Positions 10,631-22,632 of a DNA stretch of 64,000 nt are shown here, one piece after another. How positions within the stretch are numbered: position 1 is the first letter of the stretch; each line of letters starts with the position of its first letter. The stretch covers positions 32,112,001-32,176,000 of the forward strand of contig NW_026947496.1 in assembly GCF_034190915.1 (NCBI RefSeq), given 5' to 3'. Made by a program: the position numbers and the translations under genes. Source of the DNA: Cavia porcellus (taxonomy: Eukaryota; Chordata; Mammalia; Rodentia; Caviidae). Under the pieces are notes generated by a model. The model was not told the DNA's origin, searched no databases, and saw only the letters and a program-made list of their open reading frames with translations.

Positions 10631-13359
10631 ACTACAGCACAGGACCTATGGTTCCACGGGGGTGCATCTTTTCCTAGTCCTCCTCTTGAGCCACTCCCCA
10701 AGCACAGGAAGATGACAGTGATGTGTCCCTGACCATAGAGTACCTGATATTCAGGAGGTATGACCATCAAGTGACCATTTTCTTTCTGCTGTAGCACTAG
10801 GGAATGTGGTAAGCTTCGAGTTCTGGGTAAAGCCTGAGAATAAGGAGGCTCCTCTACAAGTCCTGCAACACAGTTGTAACCGGGGAGCTTAATACCCATT
10901 GTCACAAAGATAGATGAACTAGACAAAAAGTCAGCAAGAAATAATAGAACTAAATCACATGTGAACAAATACACTTAATTAGATGTCTGCAGAGTGTTCC
11001 ACCAAACAACATCAGGATACACATTCTTCTCAGGTGCACACGGTGTCTTCTCTAAAATAAACCATATACTAACCCATAGAACGTGCTTAAGTAAATGCAA
11101 AGGAATTGAAATTATTTCATGCATATTGTCAGACCATAGTGCAATGAAATTGGAAATAAATGACAAAAAGAAACCACAAAAACTCAATAAACACATGGAC
11201 ATTAAATAACACCCTTTTGAACAACCAATTATCACAGATGAAATTAAAGAAGAAATTAAGCAATAATTACAATCAAATGAAAATGAAGGATACAGCATAG
11301 CAGAAGCTGTGGGATGCATTGAAAGCATTCCTAAGAGGGAAATATATGGTAGTGAACCAGTACAAATAAAAAACCTAATGTTGTACCCCAAACTTTTAGA
11401 AAAATAAGAGCAAGTCAGAGCTCATAGAAGGGAGGAAATTATGAAAATCAGAGTAGAAATTAACACAATAGAGGCTAAAAAAGCAATGCAAAGAATTAAT
11501 GAATCAAAGAGTTGGTTCTTTGAAAGAATAAACAAAATTGATAGACTCCTAGCCAACCTTACCAAGAAAAGGAACAAAAAAACTCAAATTCATTCAATGA
11601 GGAATAAAAAGGGTGAAATCACTACAGATCCTGTGGAAATTCAAAAGATCATCAATATCTACTTTGAAGATCTTTACTTGCATAGGCTGGAAAACATAGA
11701 TGAAATGGATGGATTCCTAGAAACATAGGAATTACCGAAACTGCATCAAGAAGATACAAGAATTCTGAATAACCCAATTATCAGTGAATGACATTACAAG
11801 TAATAACTTACTAACAAAGGAAAACCCAGGTCCTGATGAATTTTTTTTAATTTAAAGAAAGACAAAACAAAACAGAAAATGGGCAGAAATAGTACATACT
11901 TTCAAAGAAAAGAAATAAACAGTAATAAATCACTAGTTGATGTATACATATTGTCCCCCCACAAATAATTGTTCAAGATACAGAAGTGGAACATATAAAT
12001 GGGAGTTCAACCAGGGAGACTGCAAACAGTTCTGTTCAACTATCCAACAAAAACTAAGTAATACGGGTATCAATCCTATACACTTAGACATGTATGCATT
12101 TATCCATATCTTCATTTATGTTGAGACCTAACAAAACTTATTAGATTAAAATACTTCTGAACAAAGATTAAGAATATTGCTGGATTTCACATCATAACAC
12201 TCCGGAATCAGCACTGGGCACTGCAGTGCCCCTTTCTTTCCTTCAAAGTATTTGTTCATTTCATCATGTGTCATAAGATCAATTCTCATAAACTGTTTAT
12301 AGGTTTTACACAAGCATGAGTCTTAACATGTATTTCTATTCTTTATATATTAGAGGGAGAAACAGAACAAATCAGGACAGAACTAAACATATTCCTATAG
12401 ATACATAAAACTAAAAAGACATATAAAACTGCTGTATAAGGAGTTCTATCATGGTCACTGTGCTGTTTCTTGTTATCAACAGAATTGGCTATCTCATCAG
12501 ATAAAGTGTAATTGAATATATCAGTGCCTAACAGAATTAATAGAAATACAACTTTGTAGACAGTGTAGAGCTACAAAAACAGGTAGTAATCAAATCAGAA
12601 TGGATATCATAGTGAATCATTGTCATTTTCAGTATAGTTGTCTATACTCCTCAACTTGATACCAGCAACCTGTTTTGAATGAAATCTGTCAACAATAAGC
12701 AGCAATCAAACAAGTCAGATTTAACTAAGATCAGTCATGATACAACAGTGTAAGTCTTACAGGGATCCTTATTGAGTTAACAGGAAATTAAAGATGACCA
12801 CTGTGCTATGTCCTGATATCTTCGGGACAGCTGTCCACGCCCTCAGATCCAGTGCTTGTATACAAACTAGTATATAAGTTCCATCCAACCAGAGTGGTGT
12901 GAGTAATAAGGGTTTTAATTCCTGATACACTATTAGCTATATCTTCTGCTGTCTTTTTAAAGACTATTCCTCCCCTTTCACTCCCCCAGGATGAACTGTG
13001 TATTTTTGGGTCTCCCCAACAATCATGGTTTTATATTGCGGGGGCAACCTGCTATTTACCTAGGTGTTTCCGAACTTTCTCGCTCCTGGACTGGATTTCT
13101 AGTTATATTTTTTCACTTATTAAAGCCTGTCTGTTCAACCTATCCATAAATACTGGTCCAGTTACCCCTATTGCTCTCTGGTTCCCTATCGCATCGAGTT
13201 CCATTTTCTTATATTTGATTTTAGTCCATATACCCTTCTTCAGGTTAATTATATTTCCTATAAAGAGCCTCTTGGTGGACCCTACCTCTTGATCCACTCT
13301 GCCTACAATTCTCTCTTTTTCCCCTTAAGTTAGTGTATCTAGGCCATTTATATTAGAAA

Positions 13360-14388
13360 TTATATCCAACCTTCTCTGCCTCGTTTCTGTTGTGCTCTTT
13401 TTCCGTTTAGTTGTCTGTTTGTCTTCTTCATTTCACTTTTTGTTCTATTCCTTTGCCTCTCTGCCACTGTTCCTGAAATCCTTGAGCTTTGCTGTCTCTT
13501 TAGAATGTCCTGTAGTATTCTCTGTAGAGTTGGATTGGTGGTTGCAAATTCCCCCAGTTCCTCTTTTATCTTGGAAGCACCTTGTTTCTCCATTAATTTC
13601 TAGGGACAGTTGTGCAGGATATATCGATCTTAGCTGGAGGTTATTGTCTTTCAAGGCTTGGATTATTTCGCCCCATGCTCCTAGATTTAATAGTGTGTGT
13701 CGAGAAGTCTGCTGTAATTGTGATGGGTTTTCCCTTGTAAGTGATCTGTTTCTTGTCTCTGACAGCTTTTAATATTCTGTTCTTATATTAGATTTCTGGA
13801 ATCTTGATTATTATATGCCTGGGTGTAGTTCTGTTTTGATTGTAGGTGGCTGGAGTTCTGTATGCTTCATATATCTGAGCATCTTTTCCTTTTCCTATGT
13901 TTAGGAAGTTCTCCTTAATTATTTCTGTGAATAGCCTTTGTAGTTCCTTTGTTTGTACCCCTGCTTCTTCATTCACATTCTTTATTCTTAAGTTATAGAT
14001 CCTCTTGTCATCTTCTAGCCTTTGTATTGTTACTGCTTGTTTCCTTGTTATTTTTAAGAAGTTTTTCCTTTCATGTTCCCACATTACAAACTTGTCCTCC
14101 AGTTCAGATAATCTATCCTTAGTTTCTTTCAATCTGTTATTGTCAGCTTTCAATAGAGTTTTTAATTTGCTGGTAATCTCTTTGAACCAGCTTCATGTAT
14201 TCTATGTTTTCTCCATCAAACAATTCTCCCCCTTTTTTTGTTCTTCCATTCTACCATCTGTTTCTTCTTGGGAAGTGCTTAGCATTTCTTTAATTATTCT
14301 ATTTATATCTTGCTTTACTTGGTTAAATACTTCACTTTTGAACTCGTATGAGGTCCAGAAGATATTGCTTTATGTCTATTGGTGCCAT
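13360..14388 (-). pseudogene. L1 ORF1p-like remnant (HAL1-type), frameshifted
   Basis: This encodes an L1 ORF1-type RNA-binding protein. The start ATG is at 14388, reading MAPIDIKQYLLDL before an early stop. A coiled-coil-like part (KETKDRLSELEDKFVMWEHE, about 14120) is followed by an RRM-like block with YNLRIKNVNEE. The C-terminal domain has IYEAYRTPATYNQN, GAWGEIIQALKD and QLSLEINGE. A frameshift near 13580 separates this from the continuation (EELGEFATTNPTLQRILQDI). The protein then ends in a basic, glutamine-rich tail at 13360 that is longer than I expect for standard ORF1p. Several stops make it non-functional. Confidence 0.8.
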
Positions 14389-15264
14389 GCCTGATATTGC
14401 ATGTTTTCTGTTATCATTCTCCTTTGCATTTAGCTTTCCTGGATCAGTGTTCTAGGAATGGGGACTGAGGACCCTTTCTTGTTGCCTCCTCTTCTCATAT
14501 TTTTTTTTGTTCCTTCCATACAGGTGTATATAGGAGGCCCAGTTTCTTTCTTTGTTGGTTTCAGTTTGTCTAAAGCATGCTGACTAGGTGCTCCCGACCA
14601 CCGCAGTGTACTAGGTGATATAGACCCGGGCAGTCTATGTTGGGCCCGTCCCTCCAGGTCAACCTACTGAAGGCTTCACTGCATTAGGGTGCACTGTGTG
14701 GTGTAGGGACTTGGTTAGGGCTAGCCTTTTGGGCCTCAGTCCGTGGCGTCACCCAGGCCAAGTGCTCCCCACCAATCCCACTTGAGAAGGGAATATCTGA
14801 CTGAAGTCACTGCAGTGCCTTGTTTTGGCTAGTCTTCCCAATCCCAGAATGTCATCTGTTGGAGCCTCTTTGTCTATGGAAGGGTTTTTATTCTCCTCAC
14901 TCACTGCAGGTTGATGCAGGGTTCCCTGCCAGCTCTACTCTCAATTCGGTTTGCTGATTCCCACTCTCAGAGCGTTTGCATCTCCAGTGAGTTGAAACCA
15001 GTGGGCTATCCTGGCTGCGCCAATTCAGGTGCGGCAGCAGCAGTGAGTTCAGGCGGTGGTACCAAGACTTTAGCTGTTCCAGTCGTAGCACTAGGACTGT
15101 ATTTTTAATTGGTTTCTCTCAGCTTAGTTCATTCCTGGGTCAGTAGGGTCCATGTCCCTCTGTTTGTGACTCCCCACGCTGTATTATTTTTGGAATCTAA
15201 GTTGGCTATCTCAGAGAGCCTCTGTAGTTGCTGTTATCTATCCACTGTTTTTTTTTTTCTCTCT
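14389..15264 (-). promoter_or_regulatory. Probable 5'UTR/internal promoter region of the HAL1-like element
   Basis: This lies directly upstream of the element's ORF1 start on the minus strand. It is more GC-rich than its surroundings, with CpG sites in CTCCCGACCACCGC, AGACCCGGGC and GGGCCCGTCC (about 14590-14650). L1 5'UTRs carry the internal pol II promoter and often an antisense one. The role here is inferred from position and composition; I did not identify specific factor sites. Confidence 0.5.
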
Positions 15265-15364
15265 GGTCCTGATGAATTTACTGCTGAATTTTATAAGAAA
15301 TTCAGAGAAGATTTAATGTCACCATGCCTCAAACTCTTTAACCAGAAAAGAGTACAGGCCAATC

Positions 15365-16420
15365 TGATTTCTGTATGCCACACACATCTAGAGCATTCGT
15401 ATCAGTGATCAGCCCTGACAGCACTCATGATTTGTGCCTGCAAGGCTCACTACTGTCTGCTTCCATCAGAAGTGCTAGGACATCTCTGGTCTTGTTCACC
15501 TCACACATTACAGAGTTGATTTTGGCAATGGAAGGATTTACATCCTTGGGAAGTGGCAGGGAAGGCTGCTTTTTCACTCAGTCTTTGATAATCTCTTGCA
15601 TGGCACAGATTTTGGTTACAGTGTGATACTTTGCTTTTGGCAAGGAAAACTTTCCTTCAGTTTTAACATGTGCCAACCTCATAATGACATCCTGGAGGCC
15701 TTCCTCAATTTCATCAGTTATGTACCCTCTCTGCTGTAAAAGGGCACAATCTTCTCTTTCATGAGGGCCTGGGCTTCCTTGAAGATGTTCTGTATTTCAC
15801 TTCAGTGTAATGATTTGCATTCTTCTCTAATTCTTTAAGAAGGCTTTCTGTCTCCTGCGCTGCCCTCTTCCTAACTTGCTGAATGACTTTTTCTTTCTGT
15901 AGCCACAAAGTCCGGTTCAAAAAGTTGCTTTGTTAGAATCCTCTCCAGTTTTGTGTAGTTCTTGTTACTTGACAGACCACTGATTACTTTTTACTTCTTT
16001 TTGGATTTTCTGAGCCTAAGAATGAAGGATGTTGGTCTCCCTTGTCCATATTGTTGTGTTCAGTTTCACAAGCACTTCCATGAAGAATCTGGAAAAGCGA
16101 GCTTAGCACATGTTCTGTGTTCTGGGGTTTCTTTCCAGCTGCTGCCTCCAGGAGGACAATCTGCTGAGCCAGTTCCATGGGTGCCCGAAGGTGCTCCCCG
16201 TGCATGCTGTTCTCACCTTGCTTCTGTGAGGGGCTTTCCTTTGCTGGCAGCAGCGAAGGGCCTGGCCTGAGGGTGGTGGCCCCTCTCCCAGTGTCTCTCG
16301 ACCCACCACGCTGCCATCTGACTTCACAATGGGCCTGTGGCCCAGGTGCAGCCTTGGAGGGGTGCTCTCTGGGGAGCCCTGCATGCAAAGAGGCCACACT
16401 GTGCTCACCTGTGTCTCAAG
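15365..16420 (-). pseudogene. BAG5: BAG5 processed pseudogene (5' half)
   Basis: The minus strand reads an intronless, decayed copy of BAG5, a multi-BAG-domain cochaperone that binds the Hsp70 ATPase domain. The start is at 16049 (MDKGDQHPS, cf. MDMGNQHPS in BAG5). Then follow [80 protein letters not shown] and NALDVCG near 15380. Frameshifts and stops occur, for example after ENPKRSKK at 15984 and inside the QEIIKD block. The copy stops about half way through the protein, abutting the L1 fragment at about 15345-15364, so no poly(A) tail is seen. The minus-strand sequence up to about 16420 is read as 5'UTR; that end is uncertain. Confidence 0.88.
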
Positions 16421-16689
16421 GTGAATAAGTTCTGAAGAGGAGATGAAGTAAATGTCACTAAACTGTCAACTTAGAAATGATGTGCATATGTGTGTACAAC
16501 ATATATTATACATCTCTAAAGTAACTGTTAAAAGCCTCGTGTGTCTGGAAGATGACTTATTGGATAGTGGAGAGCACATGCTCATCATTGCCTTCATTCG
16601 TTGATGAGACCCATAGCTAAGCGTACTCTCAGGAGGTTGGGGCTGGTCAGAAGAGTCTGTCACTGGGAGCATGACCTGGAAGAGTGTAT

Positions 16690-16890
16690 CTTCGTTTCAC
16701 CTCTTCTCTTCCCTTGATGCTTCTGGGCTACCATGGCGTGAATAGCTGTCCTGCATCCCCCTCCATCATGGCATTTCTCTCTTAGAGCCAGCCCAATAGG
16801 GCCTGAAAATGTGAGCCAAAGTGAACCCGTCTTCCTTTAAGTTGTGGGTGTTGGTATTGTGTCTCATGGATAGGAAAATGACTAAGATTG
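16690..16890. repeat. Probable rodent interspersed repeat (L1 3'UTR type)
   Basis: The stretch contains TGAGCCAAAGTGAACC and CTTTAAGTTGTGGGTGTTGG, resembling a dispersed rodent repeat that usually reads 'GTGAGCCAAAATAAACC ... CTTTAAGTTG'. A related block occurs at 27870-27930 (TTCTTTAAGTTGCAGGTGAC). The exact family cannot be named by eye. Confidence 0.45.
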
Positions 16891-16914
16891 TGTCTATGTA
16901 TCCATTTGAGATTG

Positions 16915-17095
16915 TTTCCAGTACCTCTCACCACCCCAAATCCAAGAGTGCCTGAGTTCCTTATATAAAATACTGTAGTGTTTGTATATAGAATTTACAC
17001 ACATCCTCTCATGTACTTTAAATATCTCTACGTTACTTAGATTACACATTAGTCTAATGCAATGTGAGTACTATACTAACAGTTGTAGTTAAACA
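16915..17095 (+). mobile_element. MER2/Tigger-type DNA transposon fossil
   Basis: Successive blocks match the terminal region of MER2/Tigger elements: GTTTCCAGTACC, CCAAATCCAAGAGTGC, CCTTATATAAAATACTGTAG, TTTACACACATCCTC, and TACTTTAAATATCTCTACG followed by TTACTTAGATTA. These are non-autonomous pogo/Tigger relatives, active only early in mammalian history. No transposase coding is present. Orientation is assigned by resemblance from memory. Confidence 0.68.
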
Positions 17096-17375
17096 TGGTG
17101 GGAGTGGTACATTTTATGTATGTGTTCCACAAAAAAATAAAACATCATGGGAGGTAAGTGGAAGCCTAGGGGAAAAGTGGGAGAGGTGAGCTCCACACTT
17201 GTATACTTTTCCAAAATTCATACATTATGACTTAGCAAAGTAGATATCAATTAGATATTGCTCTTACACATTTTGGTGGGGATTTCTAAATAAAAAGAAG
17301 AGTAGTTTCGGTTTTGTCTCAACTCTAGGAACTTCTCTTTGTTATCTACACTGGTGCTTGTGTGAGGATTTACAC

Positions 17376-17393
17376 GTGTGTGTGTGTGTGTGT
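17376..17393. repeat. (GT)n microsatellite
   Basis: A short pure GT dinucleotide tract is followed by TATATATG. It is likely length-polymorphic. Confidence 0.9.
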
Positions 17394-20300
17394 ATATATG
17401 CCTGTGTCCAGATGGGCAACAACTGGGGTGTTTGCTGTGTTATTTCTAACACTTCTTGTTCTGCTGTCTCATTAATAGGAGGGTTGTGGGCCTATGGGTG
17501 TGGTTGTGCCTTTCTGCATTGCTTCTGGGCTCCGCCTGGATCTCTTGCACAGCAGCTCTGTGTTGAGGCCACTGCACAGTTACTTTCTCAGATGATGAGG
17601 TGGATCTGTTTTGAATAAACATCCATGTCTTTATAGCTGCACTCATTTCTTTCTCATCAAGTACAGCACCTCCTATCCCACGAGGTAATTTGGGGGGCCC
17701 TCTGCTGGAGTATCTTCAGGAGCTTAGTCTCCTTTCTTGTGGATGGTGAGAGCTATGAGACCCACCCAAAGAGCTCATGGGATCACTCCAGATAACTTCA
17801 GATCGATTTCACCTTCCTATGTGATGGCTGTAGTACACTCCCTTTCTGGAACCATGTTTGCTTTCATGACCAATATCCTCTGCTAGAGCTCAAGCAGTTG
17901 GATGCCTAGGTTGGTGTCTTGCTCTCATTTGCACCCATACAACATCTATCTCCAGCAAGCAATTGCTTCCTGAAACAGATACCGCCATTGGAATGGAAGC
18001 ACTGTGCTCAACAGACACTCAGTATAGTGCCCTAAAGGTGCTTCAGGGTCCTCAACTGCTCTCGTGATTGTTGAAGGAAAACGAACTTACGCTCAGCAGT
18101 GCTATGTGCTTAGTGTGTTATTGGATTCTGATCTTCAGAAGCAAGTTAATCCCCAGGGATTTGGGCTTTCTTTGTAGCTCTGAATCTTTGACTGATCTGA
18201 ATATCTTAAGACTTTGTGCCCCACTGTGACAGATAGGATTAAAATTCCTTCCATGAAAGGAGAATATGGTATTCATTTATGCTTCACTATGCATTTATAT
18301 CTGAATCATGTCCTGTATTCTTGAACATGAAAGTTTGTATCCTTTCCCTGTCTTCTCTGCAGCTGCTTCAAGTCCCAGCATTTCCCTTCAGGAGGCCCAT
18401 ATTTTTTCCCTGTAGGGCCTTAGGATCATTGAGTGCTGAGCAGACAGTGATGTGCCCAAACCACACATGCATCTGTGTCATGTTGAGCCTGGGTTTTAAG
18501 AACTTCATGTAAATTCATGAGCTACATTTTCAGATTTCGTATTTTAAAAGTGAGCATTGTCTGGAAACATGTATCTTAAATTCTTTTCTGTGTATACTGT
18601 ATGCTAAAATTTTTTCATGGTATTATAAGGACTGCAAAAAGCTGATACAAAACATAAATTGAGAACAATTTGTATATATCAAAGAAAATACCTCATGGTG
18701 TTAGCAGTAGTTTGCAAGTGATTGTGGTATGGGCTGTCAGGGAAGCCCCATAAACTAGGTGGTTGGGAACAGTTGCTGATGGGGAAGGGATTTCGAGTTG
18801 AAGGACGGAAGGATTAGAGAAATGGGAGCAGAGCAGAAAAAATAAGCACACAGGATTCTTGCCCATTGGGCTTGTTGACACTCACTTATGCTTCCCCCAA
18901 GTCTCCCAAGCAGATTTTCCCAGCATCCAGTTGAGCTTCAGATAGAGGCCCTTGGACATCTGTCCTAAGCTCCTGTCTGTCATCTCCCATCAGTGGAAGC
19001 CTCCTGGGTGGGGTAGGGTGGAGAGAGAACCTGCATAACCAAGCCTAGCAGGTCTGTGCTGAGGGAATCCTTGGCCTTCTACCTGGAATTATTCCCCTTC
19101 TGGACAGGAGGCTGCACAAGAGCTTGGGGGTGCAGGCTCCCTCTCTAGAGAGACCAGCTGTTCCTGAAACAGGTGAGGCCACCTTGGAGTTTCACGGAGT
19201 GGGACCCACTACATTCTCTCTCTACGGAGAGCCCACCTACATTCTGTCCTTACCCTTCTTCCTGCTTGCTGAGCTCTGAGCTGATTGTACTCAGGCCAGG
19301 GAAGAAGCATTGCCTTCTTGGGCAGAGAACATCACAACCATGCTCTAGTTGTGGCTGGTGGCTGGGCCTGGGTGTTGAGCTAACCCAATAGGTGAGATTT
19401 CAGGCAGAGTGGTACAAGTGTAAGTGGATTTCTGGTCACAGGGATGTCAAAATCTTTGTCTAAAAATAAGAGAAGAGAAAAGAGACATAAAAAAGGGACT
19501 TGTGGGTATGGGAAATGGGATCTTTCTACAGATTTTGAGTCTTACTGTCTATGTGTTCTCTGTTCCTCCCAGCTCATTCCAGAAGTGCCCTCCATAAGCA
19601 GCTCTGAACTCCCCTTCCCCATCTTTGCCTTCCCTGTCCTTCCTGAGGATCAAGATTGCAGCTGTGTGACAGCTCTGCTTCTCAGCCACTGGCAAGGGTG
19701 GGACCTGTGAGCCTGCAGGCAGGAATAGGAGTGCGGCATGCCGTGTTTCTATCACCACTTCTCCCACAAGTGGTCTCTGCACTTTGGCAGGCAGCCTGTG
19801 GCTTTCCCACTTCCCGGAGCCCTGGCAGGGGCATAGTTCCCATCAGGGCATCCGTGGTACACTCTTGGTGAGTGGCTTCCAAAAAAGAGCCTGTAGGTGT
19901 TGAAAAGAAATGAACTTCACGCAAATTATTTCCCACCTATCATTGTTCTTCTAACATGACTGATACTTGGGTTAAAAAAAATAGCTTAAAAATTTTTTAA
20001 GCCAAAAATAATATAGAGTTCATTGGACTCAATTTTTAAGATATGAAATTGTGAAATTGCTTTCCTTTGGTCATTGAAGCCAGAATTCAGTGTTGTCTCT
20101 AACTTTATTTTGGACTCCTTGTTCTTTAGAGAACATTTTTCTGGTTTTCCTGGAGGTGAAGAGTCTGTCTTTGGGTCTTGCTCTGCTCCCTCCTTGCCTC
20201 CCACAGCCCTGGCCCAGTGCTCCCATCTAGTCCAGTTCTGATGCTGTAAAGAGCATTGCATCCTTGAGGATGAAACACCAGATAGAAAGATGGGGTCCCC

Positions 20301-21189
20301 ATCTGACTGGAGCAAGGATGACAGCTGTGCCCTTTTCATGATTCTTTCTTGTATACTTCCATTATGTCCACTGGTTCCAATTTTCATGGTCTCTGTTGCA
20401 AAGAAATCATGAAGAGAAGTGTCTTCTGTCTTCCTGTCATTTAAACTATTACCCTGCCTGCTGTTTTTGGAGGCAAAAGGAAGAGAAAGGGGGACTTAGA
20501 AATGCAACAAGCCTTAAGGCTGCCCCAGGCTTTGATAGATTGGATCTGGGTTTTTGGGGGAACAAAGCAAAGCTTTCTGGGCTTTGAAAAATTATCACTA
20601 AATAGAAGGAGTACAGACCTCCCTGGGCTGAGGGCTAAGTGCTCCCTCCCTCACTTCCCTGGCTTGCTCTGCTCCCACCCATCTTTGTTTCCATCTTCCC
20701 TACTTCTAAAATTCTGTGTGTGCTGGATGGCATTGGCTTTCCAAGATCTTGGAGTTGGCAGGAATGTGTCTTGGCTCGTGGTGTCTTGAGATGCTCAGTC
20801 AGAAGACAGGCAGCTCATTTCTCCAGAATTATCAATATCTCATACCAGAGACTACAATCTGATTTAGTGGGATTCTCAGTGCCCAGTGTTATGTGCTCAG
20901 CATGACAGAGATGCCGGGATCATGTATGCTCTGGCATTGTGTTTGTTCCGGGACCATGTGTTTTCCAGAACCATGCTGTGGTACAAGGCATGATGTTAGT
21001 GTGTGGCCAGCTGGTGGACAAATGGGCATAATCTGTTAGTCACAGAGATTCAGGACACATGTGTTCAGGCCTTGCAACCTGGGACGAATCAGAAAGTGCT
21101 GTTTTCAATTCTTTTTGTGTAAAATCAAGCAGGGTTTTGATAGGATGACTTATATCTGACATCAGCCTAGGGATTGGGGAATACAAAAA

Positions 21190-21430
21190 GTCGTAGCCAT
21201 TAACCTTGTGGCCATGGTAAACTCTTTCAGTGCCCCACTCTCACCCTGCATAGTGTACTTCTTTTCCTACTTTATTGTCCCACACTCTGCAGAACATACT
21301 TCTTTTCCTGCTGTTAATAAATGTCAAACCTTGCTACCTTTTATGCTTGTTTTATCCAGTTCTTTGCTCAGGGAATCTCTAGAGAACGCTGTGGCACTCC
21401 AAAACTCTGGTAATGGGATCATGTGTGTTC
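21190..21430 (+). repeat. Possible LTR fragment with polyadenylation signal
   Basis: This region contains TCTTTTCCTGCTGTTAATAA with an AATAAA motif. It is followed about 35 bases later by a pyrimidine-rich TTGTTTTATCCAGTTCTTTG and CTCAGGGAATCTCTAG, a layout common at the R-U5 part of rodent retroviral-type LTRs. No internal retroviral gene, primer-binding site or paired LTR is seen, so this is only a suggestion. Confidence 0.3.
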
Positions 21431-21844
21431 TGGAGCCATGTGTGCTCCAGGATGAGGCAGAACGACCAGGTCTGGAGTCACGTTTTGTCCCACCTCTCAC
21501 TGTGGGCTGCAGTGTGACTACGGTTGTGTCCATTGCTGTCTGTGCTATATTTGTATCTGTGTCTTGCCTAACGTATGACCTGGTAGGACCCCAAGGCCAT
21601 AGCACTTTTGGGCTGATAGAGGCAGAAGACTGGCCTGATCATTTGCCTACTTGAAGGGCATCTCAGACGTCATTTTTTCTGAATCTTATTAGCCTTGTTA
21701 CAGCGGGACATGGTAATTCCTACCTAGTTTGTTTACATGGTCTTCATAGGGATAAAATGGAATGAATGTGGATAAAAACACATTATGAGTAGCAATGGAA
21801 TATAAAAAAAAAACAGTATTTTTTACTAATACACTTAAGGGTGC

Positions 21845-22010
21845 CAGGTGCTGTTCTATGTATACTAACCCTATTGTTGTTAGGGACTTTTATGCCCTTT
21901 CCATTTTACTGATAAGGAAACTGAGGCACAGGGAGGTTGAATAATTAGTGGAAAGTCAGATGGCCAGCAAGTGGTTCATTCCATCAGGGTTTGAGCCAGA
22001 CAATGGGTGT
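21845..22010 (-). repeat. MIR SINE fragment
   Basis: CATTTTACTGATAAGGAAAC and TGAGGCACAGGGAGGTTGAA are the reverse complement of the MIR core. The flanks, including the GGTTTGAGCCAGACAATGG end, also fit MIR. Confidence 0.82.
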
Positions 22011-22632
22011 CTGTCATTGCTCCCATTCCTGGGGCACATAAAGGTGGGGAACTCAGATTCAGAACCCACATGCAGGTATCCTGCTGTCCCCTGTGGGGGG
22101 TGAAATGGTGGGCTGCATGTGCCCTAGTCAGCCACCCGTGGCCAATGGCACCAGGTCAGGCATGTGGGGACATAGAGAACTCAGAGCCTAACAGTTCATG
22201 TGTTGTTCAGTGAGCAGCTGGGGCACATGCCTAGAGCTTGATCTGCATTGTGCCTTTGCTTTCTGAGTTCAGGTCATTGTGTCCCAGGGCTCTCTAGATC
22301 AGAAGAACTGACACTGAAGGGGTCCTGGCAGGATGCTGGAGGCCTAGGAGCCACCACATCTCTAGCCACCGAGTTCGTGCTGAGGCATTGCATGACTTAA
22401 CTGCAGTGCTAGCTGCTCTGCTTGCAAAGGGCTCAAGTACTTTCCTGACACTTGCATATGAGACCAGCACTTCCTGAGAGTCATTAGCATTTGTACATAG
22501 CCTTGGCCCTGGGCCCTTGAGCTAGCCTGTGTCATGACAGATGGACCCAGAGATGACCCCTGAACTCAGCACATTCTCTGAAGACCATTCTGGCTGAGCC
22601 AGTGAGATATGCTGTTTTTTTTTCTTCTCCAG

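Larger units (their letters stand above)
11844..15264 (-). mobile_element. Half-L1 (HAL1)-like element: 5'UTR, ORF1 and 3'UTR without ORF2
   Basis: This is an antisense element of about 3.4 kb with identical flanking 15-mers (GGTCCTGATGAATTT at 11829-11843 and 15265-15279). Reading the minus strand from 15264 there is a relatively GC-rich 5'UTR (to about 14389), a broken L1 ORF1 (14388-13360) and then about 1.5 kb related to the window's L1 3'UTRs. A T-run at 11844-11848 is the tail. The roughly 3.8-kb ORF2 is entirely missing. Both ends are intact and flanked by one duplication, so the ORF2-less form may have integrated as such, as described for HAL1 elements. An internal deletion after insertion is the alternative. 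Confidence 0.75.
10870..15345 (+). mobile_element. Older sense L1 ORF2 fragment, split by a 3.4-kb insertion
   Basis: The plus strand reads L1 ORF2 from about 10870 to 11843. It includes the end of the endonuclease domain (TTSGYTFFSGAHGVFSKINH at about 11006, SDHSAMKLEINDK) and the EN-RT linker (SKSWFFERINKIDRLLANL). It resumes at about 15265-15345 as GPDEFTAEFYKKF. The break is filled by the antisense element at 11844-15264, bracketed by the 15-mer GGTCCTGATGAATTT. Stops and frameshifts are frequent. The copy lacks the RT core and 3' end; its right end abuts the BAG5 retrocopy. Confidence 0.87.
1..22632 (+). other. DISC1: DISC1 intron 1 (3' part), repeat-rich
   Basis: All sequence upstream of the exon 2 acceptor is read as intron 1, because no other spliced or intact coding segment is visible. 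It holds L1 copies (280-6400, 10870-15345), a kinase-like pseudogene, a BAG5 retrocopy, a Tigger/MER2 fossil and MIR fragments, each listed separately. I see nothing I can name in about 6600-9950 and about 17400-21000, apart from a short TG repeat, or in 22010-22600. The intron ends in a T-rich tract and CAG at 22630-22632. Exon 1, and the upstream neighbour TSNAX known in other mammals, are not in the window. Confidence 0.8.
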
